DNA of 64,000 bases. Origin: Alcanivorax sp. REN37 (lineage in GTDB: Bacteria > Pseudomonadota > Gammaproteobacteria > Pseudomonadales > Alcanivoracaceae). The DNA lies in assembly GCF_041102775.1 (NCBI RefSeq), contig NZ_JBGCUO010000001.1, positions 1,922,001-1,986,000 of the forward strand, written 5' to 3'. Each line of letters begins with the position of its first letter. Positions within the stretch are counted from its first letter, which is position 1. This document shows, one piece after another, positions 33,422 through 41,386 of the stretch. The position numbers were made by a program, and so were the translations under genes. Below the pieces are notes generated by a model. The model had not been told where the DNA came from and searched no databases. It saw nothing but the letters and a program-made list of their open reading frames with translations.

Positions 33422-33516
33422 GGCTGCACGCCCTCGTATCAGACAGAGAGCGCCGATTGTACGGAAATCGGTACCAAGCGTAAGGGCATGGGCCCGGATC
33501 ACCGGGCCCGCTGCAA

Positions 33517-34029
33517 TTAGAAGCGGTAGGTGGCGCCCAGGGTCAGGGCGTTTTGGCGGGTGTGGTCATTGTCGGCCAGGCGCAGCAGCTCCAGGTTCAG
33601 ATCAACACGGTTGTCCAGCGCATAGCTGACACCGCCACCGTAGGAGCCGCCGTCGTCACGCTGGTGGCGCCCGGCGGCTTGGCTGTCGGAATAGGCGTAA
33701 CCGCCCAGCAAATAAGGCGTGAACGGCGAGCTGTTGGGCAGCGTCAGCCGCACATAAAGGCCGTAGTGGAAGTTGATGCGCGTCTTTTCCCCATGGTGGC
33801 GCTGCGAGAACAACCCGGCGCCGCCGCGTACTTCCGCAGACAGCAACGAATTCAGCTGCACCCCGCCACGCAGCGACAGCACATCCAAGTCCTGCCCTTT
33901 CAAGTTGCCTCGGTCGTAATCCAAATAGCCGTACTGGACGCCCGCATAAGGCTGTGGCTGCCACATGGAATCCGCGGCCGCAGCACTGCTGACGCCCAGC
34001 ATCAATGCCATCAAACACACCTTGTGCAT
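33517..34029 (-). CDS. Small outer-membrane beta-barrel protein
   Basis: 170 residues. Signal peptide MHKVCLMALMLGVSSAAAA, then about eight amphipathic beta strands (YAGVQYGYLDYD, VLSLRGGVQLN, AEVRGGAGLF, NFHYGLYVRLTL, TPYLLGGYAYS, YGGGVSYALDNRVDLNLELLRL) and a C-terminal YRF, the usual Phe-ended outer-membrane insertion signal. Size fits an eight-stranded OmpX/OmpW/porin-like barrel. Function unknown; monocistronic. Confidence 0.8.
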   Translation of the reverse strand: MHKVCLMALMLGVSSAAAADSMWQPQPYAGVQYGYLDYDRGNLKGQDLDVLSLRGGVQLNSLLSAEVRGGAGLFSQRHHGEKTRINFHYGLYVRLTLPNSSPFTPYLLGGYAYSDSQAAGRHQRDDGGSYGGGVSYALDNRVDLNLELLRLADNDHTRQNALTLGATYRF

Positions 34030-34068
34030 GTTGCTTTCCCCTTCTCGTTATTGTCGGTATATGAGGTC

Positions 34069-34091
34069 GCAGCGCCGGACTGGGGCGCTGC
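34069..34091 (-). terminator. Hairpin after the helical-repeat gene
   Basis: GCAGCGCC (34069-34076) and GGCGCTGC (34084-34091) form an 8-bp stem with a 7-nt loop, 30 bp beyond the stop at 34123. There is no T tract, so termination efficiency is uncertain. Confidence 0.4.
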
Positions 34092-34122
34092 CAACAGTGA
34101 CGCTAGCACTGGCACCAACGCT

Positions 34123-35364
34123 TCACAATGCCAGCTGATCTGGAATCGGACCGGGTCCCGCTGGCGGACGCTGATGGCGCAAGATCTGCACGTAGTCCGA
34201 CTCGATGCCGGCGTTTTCCGCCAGCTCCAGCAGCGCAGCTAATAAGGTGTCCGGCAACGCCGGCAGATAGAGAAACTGATTGCGTCGACCCAGCCGCAGC
34301 GCTTCACGCAGCGGCCGCAGCGCCAGCCGCCTGATCCCGGCTTGCTGCCAAAAGCACGCTTGAGTTAGGCGTCGCAGGAAGATGGCATAGGCGGAATAAT
34401 GGCCCAGCCCAGAACTGCGCAGCCGCAGTAGATGAAAATAAGCTGGCAGCAGCCGCCCCACCGCCAACCAGCGCTGCGTCAGCACCAGATGCGACAGCCG
34501 CTGGTGGAACCAAGAGCCGCTACTCACCAGCAGCGGATGGGCGCGGCGCATGGCCGCCAACGCCTCGGCCTTAGCGCCGCGCTGGGCGGCATACCAGCTG
34601 CGGGCATAGAGGATCAGACCGGCCTCCAGCGTCCGTGATTCGTCTAAGTCGTCGAGCAATCGATCCAGACCGGCAGCGGCACCCGCCAGGTCACGCTGGT
34701 TAAGCTGCCCCATCACCTGCTGCAAACGCAGGAAGCTATCCCATGCCGCGCCTTCCACCGAGGTAGCGGACGCCAGCGCCTCTGCTACTCGCAGCCGCAA
34801 CCGTTGGCCCTCGCCCAGCATGCGCAGTGCAAAGGCCTCCAAGGCGAAGCCCATCATCCGCACCACCGGATCGGTGGTCAGTTCACGCGTAGGCGCCAAG
34901 CCGTCGAGCACCTCGACGCAGCGATCCATCGCACCGCGCCAAGCGAAATGGGCCACCAGGTAGGCCCCGGCGGCCATGCGCACCGGGGTGTAGCCGTGGG
35001 TGTGGGCGATACGTTCGCAGCGCTGCGCCAGCTCGTCGATGCTGGGATGGGAGGGCGTGCGGATCATGCGCATACCGAACAGCGCCACCTGAATTTCATC
35101 GCGCAACAGCGGATCAAGGTTGTTGAACACCTCGGGCGCTTGCAGCCATTCGCGCTCAACAAACTCGATCAGGCTATCAAAGCTGGTGAAGCCGGACTGG
35201 GTAATGAATCGGCCATACACCGCACGGCATAGCCGGTAGGCCAGCTCCGGATCACGCGGTGATGGCGGGTTGTACTGGTCGGCACAGAGCGCTTCCACCG
35301 CCCGGGCATAACCCAACGGATCGCGGAACAGTTCAGCGTTCTCTCGCCGCAGTGCTGCAGTCAT
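34123..35364 (-). CDS. Orphan helical-repeat protein, unknown
   Basis: 413 residues, predicted all-helical and rich in Arg/Leu/Ala. Its repeat-like helical pairs (YTPVRMAAGAYLVAHFAWRGAMDRCVEVLDGLAPTRELTTDPVV, AGLILYARSWYAAQRGAKAEALAAMRRAHPLL) resemble the TPR-like sensor region of MalT/LuxR-type activators, but no ATPase or DNA-binding domain is present. No signal peptide or membrane segment. It is not in an obvious operon (next gene 88 bp upstream). I cannot assign a function. Confidence 0.55.
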   Translation of the reverse strand: MTAALRRENAELFRDPLGYARAVEALCADQYNPPSPRDPELAYRLCRAVYGRFITQSGFTSFDSLIEFVEREWLQAPEVFNNLDPLLRDEIQVALFGMRMIRTPSHPSIDELAQRCERIAHTHGYTPVRMAAGAYLVAHFAWRGAMDRCVEVLDGLAPTRELTTDPVVRMMGFALEAFALRMLGEGQRLRLRVAEALASATSVEGAAWDSFLRLQQVMGQLNQRDLAGAAAGLDRLLDDLDESRTLEAGLILYARSWYAAQRGAKAEALAAMRRAHPLLVSSGSWFHQRLSHLVLTQRWLAVGRLLPAYFHLLRLRSSGLGHYSAYAIFLRRLTQACFWQQAGIRRLALRPLREALRLGRRNQFLYLPALPDTLLAALLELAENAGIESDYVQILRHQRPPAGPGPIPDQLAL

Positions 35365-35452
35365 GGTTCATCCTTGAGCAACGGGCAGGGCCTTCATGGC
35401 CCCACTGACAAAGCAGAAACTCGCTCGCAGCCTAGCACAGTGACGGCCGCGC

Positions 35453-35776
35453 TTACTCCTCGCGGCGATACTCGCCGTCGATCACACGGCCACCAGCCGC
35501 ATCGGGCCGCTCGCCGCGCTGCATCGCCGCCCAAGCCTGCGCCTGCTGCGCCATAGAGGCTTCCGCCTGCGCCAGCACATCACGGTAGCGACGGCGGAAC
35601 CACCAGATGCGCACCGCCAGCACCAGGCCAAATACCAATAGCAGGCCCAGCAATACGAAGAAAAACACAGCGCCCGCCAGCAACGAGGCCGCCAGCACCA
35701 CCGCCGTCAAAACGCCGGCCATAACACGGGCCAGCAGCGGGGCTGAGGTCGGGGGGGGAAGCGATTGCGACATCAT
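35453..35776 (-). CDS. Small membrane protein, unknown
   Basis: 107 residues. Two closely spaced hydrophobic stretches (VMAGVLTAVVLAASLLAGAVFFFVLLGLLLVFGLVLAVRIWW, about 18-60), then a basic RRRYRDVL and a soluble Gln/Ala-rich tail ending in DGEYRREE. A tract of eight C lies in codons 6-9 on the coding strand (35751-35758), where a single-base slip would alter the frame. Function unknown; it may be co-transcribed with the helical-repeat gene downstream. Confidence 0.6.
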   Translation of the reverse strand: MMSQSLPPPTSAPLLARVMAGVLTAVVLAASLLAGAVFFFVLLGLLLVFGLVLAVRIWWFRRRYRDVLAQAEASMAQQAQAWAAMQRGERPDAAGGRVIDGEYRREE

Positions 35777-35922
35777 CAGTCTCTCAAGAAGATGGGTTCG
35801 GAGCCTTATGCCAATGCCGTACGGCAGCGTACGTCATAGGGCCCCACACCGGTTTGGGTTACCATCGGCCGCTCAAGTTCCCGAGCCGCCGACGTCCAGC
35901 AATAACAATTCGCGAGGGCACC

Positions 35923-37056
35923 ATGGACTTTTCCTTCATCGCGCCACCCCGCCTGCTGTGCGCGCCCGGCGCCAGCGCGCAATTGGCTGATCTCTGCAAA
36001 GACCTGGGCGTTCAGCGCCCGCTGATCATCACCGATGCTGGCCTTGCCGCCGCTGGCCATGTGACGCCGGTGGAAGCCGCCCTCGCCGCGCAGGGGCTGG
36101 CAGTGCAACGCTTCCAGGATGTCGTCGCCGACCCGCCGGAGGCAGTGATCGAAGCAGCCCTCGCCTGCGCTCAGCAGCACCGCAGCGATGGCATCATCGG
36201 GCTCGGCGGCGGCAGCGCCATGGACACCGCCAAATTGGTGGCGTTGCTGGCCGCCTCGCCGCAGCCACTGACGCAGGTATATGGGGTCGGCAACGCACAA
36301 GGCAAGCGGCTGCCACTGATCCAAGTGCCCACCACCGCCGGCACCGGTTCCGAAGCCACGCCGATTGCCATCGTCACCACCGGCACCAGCACCAAGAGCG
36401 GCGTGGTGGCACCGCAACTGATGCCGGATGTGGCAGTACTGGATGCCCGTTTGACGCTGGGACTGCCGCCGGCAGTGACCGCCGCCACTGGCATTGACGC
36501 CATGGTGCACGCGATCGAAGCCACCACCAGCCGACTGCGCCACAACCCACTGTCTGACCTACTCGCCAGCGAAGCGCTGCGACTGCTGTGCGGCCAGCTG
36601 GAAACGGCGGTGGCAGACGGCAGCAATGAAAACGCCCGTGGCGCCATGCTGCTCGGCGCCTACTTGGCCGGGCAAGCGTTTGCCAATGCGCCGGTGGCGG
36701 CGGTGCACGCACTGGCCTACCCGCTGGGCGGCATCTATCACTTGCCGCACGGGCTTAGCAATGCGCTGGTGCTGCCAGCGGTGTTGGAGTTCAACCTGCC
36801 GGCCGCCGAAACCGAGTACAACCGGCTAGCACCCATCATTCTTGGCCGCCCCGGCACCGGCGCCGAATTGCCAGATCATTTCCGCGCGCTCAGCCAGCGA
36901 GTCGGGCTGCCCACCCGCCTGCGCGACCTGGACATTCCCGCCACCGCCCTGCCACAGCTGGCCGAGGAGGCCATGCTGCAGCAGCGGTTGCTGGTCAACA
37001 ATCCACGCGCGGTGGCAGTTGCAGACGCCCTCGCCCTTTACCAAGCAGTCTGGTGA
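35923..37056 (+). CDS. Iron-containing alcohol dehydrogenase
   Basis: 377 residues, group III Fe-dependent dehydrogenase. NAD-binding GLGGGSAMDTAKLVAL (about 94-109), the signature TTAGTGSEATP and metal region with GIDAMVHAIEA, HALAYPLGGIYHLPHG (His ligands about 263-277). Reversible alcohol/aldehyde oxidation. ATG at 35923 with GAGGG upstream. First of a three-gene operon: the thioesterase starts 6 bp after its stop. Confidence 0.92.
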   Translation: MDFSFIAPPRLLCAPGASAQLADLCKDLGVQRPLIITDAGLAAAGHVTPVEAALAAQGLAVQRFQDVVADPPEAVIEAALACAQQHRSDGIIGLGGGSAMDTAKLVALLAASPQPLTQVYGVGNAQGKRLPLIQVPTTAGTGSEATPIAIVTTGTSTKSGVVAPQLMPDVAVLDARLTLGLPPAVTAATGIDAMVHAIEATTSRLRHNPLSDLLASEALRLLCGQLETAVADGSNENARGAMLLGAYLAGQAFANAPVAAVHALAYPLGGIYHLPHGLSNALVLPAVLEFNLPAAETEYNRLAPIILGRPGTGAELPDHFRALSQRVGLPTRLRDLDIPATALPQLAEEAMLQQRLLVNNPRAVAVADALALYQAVW

Positions 37057-37062
37057 CCCCTG

Positions 37063-37491
37063 ATGAGAGAACCCCGCGGCCAACGGGCCAACTACCGTTA
37101 CTTCGCTCCGATCACCACCCGCTGGCACGACAACGATGCCTACGGCCACATCAACAATGTGGTGTATTACAGCTATTTCGACACCGTCGTGAACCAGTTT
37201 CTGATTGCTCAGGGGCTGGATCTGAAAGACGACAGCACCCGCGCGCTGGTGGTCAGCTCCGGCTGCCAATACCACGCTGAAGCGGCTTACCCGGACGCAC
37301 TGGAAGGTGCCCTGAAAGTGCGCCGGTTGGGCAACAGCTCGGTGGAGTACGGCTGTGCGGTGTTCCGCCAAGGCGACCCGCAACCGGCAGCGGAAGGTTT
37401 CCTGGTGCATGTGTTTGTTGACCGCCACCACCGCCCGTGCCCGATTCCCGCCGCCCTGCGCGCCGCGCTGGCCACCTTGGAGAACCCGTGA
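37063..37491 (+). CDS. Acyl-CoA thioesterase, hot-dog fold
   Basis: 142 residues. 4-hydroxybenzoyl-CoA thioesterase/FadM-like hot-dog domain: TRWHDNDAYGHINNVVYYSYFDTVVNQFLI (about 19-48) holds the conserved Asp/His and HINN motif. Hydrolyses acyl-CoA to the free acid. Six bp after the ADH gene, and its TGA overlaps the ATG of the quinone oxidoreductase by one base. Confidence 0.9.
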   Translation: MREPRGQRANYRYFAPITTRWHDNDAYGHINNVVYYSYFDTVVNQFLIAQGLDLKDDSTRALVVSSGCQYHAEAAYPDALEGALKVRRLGNSSVEYGCAVFRQGDPQPAAEGFLVHVFVDRHHRPCPIPAALRAALATLENP

Positions 37492-38468
37492 TGAAAGCCT
37501 GGACCATTGAAGACCGCGCGCTGGTGCTGCGCGACCACAGCCCGGAAGCCCTAGGCCCGGAATCGGTGCGGGTGCGAGTACGCGCCATCGGCGTCAACCG
37601 CGCTGATCTGTTGCAAGTACTCGGCCGCTATCCGGCGCCGGCCGGTTTCAGTCAAGCCATCCCCGGCCTGGAGTTCGTCGGCGAGGTCTTGGAGTGCGGT
37701 GAACGTGCCCTAGCTTGGCGTACCGGCGAGCGGGTGATGGGGTTAATCCCCGGCGGTGCCTACGCCGAGCAGGTGGTAGTGCATGAACGTGAACTGCTGC
37801 GGGTACCTGACTGCAACGGCAAGCCCCTCAGTGATGCCGAAGCCGCCACCCTGCCGGAAGCCTTTTTGACCGCTTACCGCGCACTGTTCGTCGAAGCCGG
37901 TGTGCAACCAGGCGACTGGTGCCTGGTGCGCCCCGCCAGCGCCGGCGTCGGGCTGGCGGCGGTGCAGCTGTGCCATGCACTGGGTGCCCGCCCGATTGGC
38001 AGCAGCCGTGATCCGGCGCGGCTCGATAACGCGCGCGCCTTCGGTTTGCAGGCGGCAGTAGAAGAAGGCCCAGAACTGGCGGCAGCGATCACGGCGGCCA
38101 CCGGCGGCGCCGGCGTGCGCGCGGTGCTGGATATGGTCGGACCGGACTGGTCAGCGTTGTTGCCCGCATTACAACCGGAAGGCTGCATTGCCCTGATCGG
38201 GCTGCTCGGCGGCGGCCGCACCGAACTCGATCTAGGCATGCTGTTGATGCGGCGCCAACGGCTGCTGGGTTTGACCATGCGCAGTCAACCATTGGAGCAG
38301 CGCATCCGCGTGGCGCAGTGGTTCAACCAACGGTTGGCGCCGCTCTTCACCGCCGGTCGTCTGCAACCGCTGCCGCTGCAAGATTTCGCGTTTGCCGCCG
38401 TGGCCGAGGCGCACGCGCACATGCGTGACGACCCGTTCTCCGGCAAGCGGGTATTGCTGCTCGATTAA
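37491..38468 (+). CDS. NAD(P)H:quinone oxidoreductase, zinc-independent MDR family
   Basis: 325 residues. Medium-chain dehydrogenase/reductase fold of the QOR/PIG3 type: VNRADLLQVLGRYPAPAGFSQAIPGLEFVGEV and the coenzyme motif VRPASAGVGLAAVQLCHALGARPIGSSR (about 145-172). No structural or catalytic zinc Cys cluster. Third gene of the ADH-thioesterase operon; its TAA shares a TTAA with the convergent surE stop. Confidence 0.88.
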   Translation: MKAWTIEDRALVLRDHSPEALGPESVRVRVRAIGVNRADLLQVLGRYPAPAGFSQAIPGLEFVGEVLECGERALAWRTGERVMGLIPGGAYAEQVVVHERELLRVPDCNGKPLSDAEAATLPEAFLTAYRALFVEAGVQPGDWCLVRPASAGVGLAAVQLCHALGARPIGSSRDPARLDNARAFGLQAAVEEGPELAAAITAATGGAGVRAVLDMVGPDWSALLPALQPEGCIALIGLLGGGRTELDLGMLLMRRQRLLGLTMRSQPLEQRIRVAQWFNQRLAPLFTAGRLQPLPLQDFAFAAVAEAHAHMRDDPFSGKRVLLLD

Positions 38469-39253
38469 TCCTGCTCAAACAGCGCTGGTGCGGCGCGCAA
38501 GGCGTCCACCAGCGGCTGGTCACAGCGCGAGGTTTGCAGCGGCATCACCGCAATGCAGCCCTGTTCCAGCGCCACCACATCCGAATCCGCTGCCGTGACC
38601 CCCTGCGGATCACGACGGAAGGTTAACCACTGGTAGGGCAAACCGCGGCCGTCGGTACCGTGCTTCAACCCCGGCCGCGGCACACTGCCGCGCAGCTGGC
38701 GGGTGATGCGAATCGGTACGCCCGGCGCAGGCGCAGCGGGAAAATTGATGTTCCAGCAACGCTCGCCGCCCTGCTGCGCCACCAGCGTGCGCACCAGTGC
38801 CGCCGCGTGCTGGCGCGCTGGCGACCAATCGATTTGTTCACGCTGTTCATAGGACTGGCTCAACGCCACCGCCGGCACCCCAAGATGGGCCGCCGCCAGC
38901 GCCGCACCGACGGTGCCGGAATACATCACCGCATCGGACACGTTGGCACCGCAGTTGACGCCGGACAGCACCAGGTCCGGCGGCGCGCCATCGAAGAACG
39001 CCGCCATCGCATACAGCACGCAATCCGCCGGTGTGCCAGACAGCGCGTAGCGCCGCTCACCACGCGGATAGCAGCGCAGCGGCTGGTGCAGGGAAATGGC
39101 TTGCGCGACACCGCTCTGGTCGTGTTCTGGTGCCACCACCCAGACCTCAGCGGCCAATTCGGCTGCAATGGCCGCAGCCACCGCCAGTCCCGGCGCGTCG
39201 ATGCCGTCGTCGTTGGTGACCAGCACACGCTGGAACAGGAAGGATGAACTCAT
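38465..39253 (-). CDS. surE: 5'/3'-nucleotidase SurE
   Basis: 262 residues. Metal-dependent phosphatase for nucleoside monophosphates. N-terminal VLVTNDDGIDAPGL (metal Asp pair, about 10-23), SGTPADCVLYAM, and the Asn-containing SGVNCGANVSDAVMYSGTVGAA (about 98-119). ATG at 39253 follows GGAG. In many gammaproteobacteria surE is next to pcm/rpoS; here it is alone, 62 bp past the end of an AcrR-type gene. Confidence 0.92.
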   Translation of the reverse strand: MSSSFLFQRVLVTNDDGIDAPGLAVAAAIAAELAAEVWVVAPEHDQSGVAQAISLHQPLRCYPRGERRYALSGTPADCVLYAMAAFFDGAPPDLVLSGVNCGANVSDAVMYSGTVGAALAAAHLGVPAVALSQSYEQREQIDWSPARQHAAALVRTLVAQQGGERCWNINFPAAPAPGVPIRITRQLRGSVPRPGLKHGTDGRGLPYQWLTFRRDPQGVTAADSDVVALEQGCIAVMPLQTSRCDQPLVDALRAAPALFEQD

Positions 39254-39315
39254 GGCGGGCTCCTTGTGCAAGCTCAGCGCTGCACCATAGCCCCCCGCCG
39301 GAACCGGCGCCAGTA

Positions 39316-39972
39316 TCAGACCTCGGCGCAGGCCAGCGCCGGTCGGCGCAGCTCCGGGCTTTCGCGCAGCAGGAACAAGAAGGTATCGACCAACACTTCG
39401 GCGTGCTCACTCAGGTCGAAGAAATCCGGCCGGACCACCCACGAAAACAGCAGTCCGACCAATTGCGCATGCAGCTGGGTAACCGCGCAACGTACGCTCA
39501 GGTCCTGCGGCAGCTGGCCGAGTGCCATGGCGCGTTGAAATACCCGCGTCAGCGCGGTGGAGAACCGCGCGAAACCATCTTGGCGATGACTCAGCAGCGG
39601 CAAGGTCTCGGCGGTGTACTCGCAACGCAGGAAGCAGATCTCAAACACCCGCCGGCGCGATTCGTCGCGCTGCAGTTCGCCGATCTGGCCGAGCAAGATC
39701 TCACGCAGCCGACCAAGCGGGTCTTGTTCGTCATCGCTACCCGCAGCAAGGAACAGCTGGTCGTGGCCCATGTGGTGGCGTTCGACCATAGCAATGAATA
39801 CGTCGTACTTGTTTTTGAAGTGCCAATAGATAGCACCCCGGGTGACCCCCGCTTGCTGGGCAATATCGTTGAGCGCCGTCGCTGACACACCAAGGCGATG
39901 GAACACCTGCTCGGCAGCATCCAGTATCTGCTCGCGGGTCTCCTGCGCTTCGGCTTTAGTACGACGGGCCAT
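39316..39972 (-). CDS. acrR: AcrR/TtgR-type TetR repressor of the RND pump
   Basis: 218 residues. HTH with TREQILDAAEQVFHRLGVSATALNDIAQQAGVTRGAIYWHFKNKYDVF-type spacing, the closest layout to AcrR/TtgR/MtrR; the downstream helices are typical of the drug-binding domain. The ATG at 39972 follows AAGGA. It is divergent from the mfp-RND operon across a long inverted repeat at 40021-40064, so it should repress the pump and itself and be released by drugs or solvents. Confidence 0.9.
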   Translation of the reverse strand: MARRTKAEAQETREQILDAAEQVFHRLGVSATALNDIAQQAGVTRGAIYWHFKNKYDVFIAMVERHHMGHDQLFLAAGSDDEQDPLGRLREILLGQIGELQRDESRRRVFEICFLRCEYTAETLPLLSHRQDGFARFSTALTRVFQRAMALGQLPQDLSVRCAVTQLHAQLVGLLFSWVVRPDFFDLSEHAEVLVDTFLFLLRESPELRRPALACAEV

Positions 39973-40020
39973 GGGAATCCTTAACAACCGGTGAGTGAAA
40001 AAATACGCTTAACCAAGCTG

Positions 40021-40064
40021 CCCGGGACTATACATACGTTTGTGAATGTATGTATAGTCCCGGG
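40021..40064. promoter_or_regulatory. AcrR-type operator, long inverted repeat
   Basis: Perfect 17-bp arms CCCGGGACTATACATAC and GTATGTATAGTCCCGGG flank GTTTGTGAAT. The central 24 bp (40031-40054) equals the E. coli acrAB AcrR operator as I remember it except at one base. It contains -10-like TATAGT on both strands, so a bound repressor would block both promoters. Confidence 0.85.
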
Positions 40065-40207
40065 TCATTCGGAACGTGTCTCAATGCCATTTCGTGCTGT
40101 TGTTTGCGCCGCTCTTCCCCGTAGCTCCCGGCACAATTTTACGGCATGGCTGCACCGACCGAGTCAGACTCTTACATTTATTCAGAACCAGACGCGAAGA
40201 GGTTTCT

Positions 40208-41383
40208 ATGCGCATTGGTCACATCCGCCCGGGCGTCCTGCTCCTGGCGGGCGCACTGCTTGCCGCTTGCAGTGACAAACCTGCAGCTCCGCCGGCCCAG
40301 AGTGCACCTGAAGTGGGCTACATCACCCTCCGCTCTCAGTCCCTCACGCTCGATCAGCAGCTGCCGGGTCGCACTACTGCCTACCAAGTCGCGGAAGTGC
40401 GGCCGCAGGTCAGCGGTGTGATCCAAAAGCGCCTGTTCGAGGAAGGGGCGGAGGTCAACGCCGGCGATCCGCTATACCAGATCGATGACCGCCTCTATCG
40501 CGCCGAGGTCCGCAACGCCCAGGCCAACTTGGCCCGCGCGCGCGCCACCGCCCAGAGCAGTCAACTGACGATCCAGCGCATCGAAAAGCTGGCCACCGTC
40601 AAAGCGGTGTCCGAGCAGGAGCACGACGAAGCACGCGCCCGTCATCAGGAAAGCCAGGCGGCGGTAGCGTCCGCCGAAGCGGCCCTGCAAAGCGCACAGA
40701 TCAACCTTGATTACGCGCTGATCCGCGCGCCGATCAGTGGCCGCACCGGCCGCTCCTCAGTGACCGCCGGCGCGCTGGTCACCGCCAACCAGGCGCAGAC
40801 GCTGACCACCATTCGTCAACTTGATCCGATCTATGTGGACCTGACCCAGTCGCACCGCCAGCTGCAACAGCTGCGCGAGGCTTGGAGTTCCGGCCAGCTG
40901 GAACAGGTTAGCGATGACGAAGCGCGGGTGGTGCTGGCGCTGGAAGACGGCACCGTTTACCGCCACGCCGGCCGCATGCAGTTCTCCGAGTATGCGGTGG
41001 ACGAAAGCACCAACTCGGTGACCTTGCGTGCGCTGTTCCCGAACCCGGACGGCGACCTGCTGCCGGGCATGTTCGTGCGCGCACGGCTGCCGGAAGGTAC
41101 CCGCGACAACACTATTCTGGTGCCGCAGAAAGCCTTGGTGCGCGATCCGCGCGGTAACGGTTTCGTATGGGTGATCCGCGCCGACAACACCTTGGAACGC
41201 CGCGCCGTGACCGCACCGCGCGCCGTCGGCAGCGACTGGCTGGTGACCGAAGGATTGAGCGACGGCGAGCGCATCGTGGTGGACGGCATGCAGCGGGCAC
41301 AACCCGAGATGCCCGTGACACCGACCTCCCAAGATCCCGGCAACAACGCCAACACTGCATCCAGCCCAAAAAGCGGGAAGTAA
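40208..41383 (+). CDS. acrA: RND efflux periplasmic adaptor (AcrA/MexA/TtgA type)
   Basis: 391 residues. Lipoprotein signal with lipobox LLAAC (Cys about residue 21), then biotinyl-lipoyl-like half (VAEVRPQVSGVIQKRLFEEGAEVNAGDPLYQID), alpha hairpin (ARATAQSSQLTIQRIEKLATVKAVSEQEHDEARARHQES), beta barrel and MP domain. Links the AcrB-type pump to an outer-membrane channel. AAGAGG is 5 nt before the ATG. Three bases separate it from the permease gene. No tolC/oprM-type gene follows, so the channel is encoded elsewhere. Confidence 0.93.
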   Translation: MRIGHIRPGVLLLAGALLAACSDKPAAPPAQSAPEVGYITLRSQSLTLDQQLPGRTTAYQVAEVRPQVSGVIQKRLFEEGAEVNAGDPLYQIDDRLYRAEVRNAQANLARARATAQSSQLTIQRIEKLATVKAVSEQEHDEARARHQESQAAVASAEAALQSAQINLDYALIRAPISGRTGRSSVTAGALVTANQAQTLTTIRQLDPIYVDLTQSHRQLQQLREAWSSGQLEQVSDDEARVVLALEDGTVYRHAGRMQFSEYAVDESTNSVTLRALFPNPDGDLLPGMFVRARLPEGTRDNTILVPQKALVRDPRGNGFVWVIRADNTLERRAVTAPRAVGSDWLVTEGLSDGERIVVDGMQRAQPEMPVTPTSQDPGNNANTASSPKSGK

Positions 41384-41386
41384 CCC

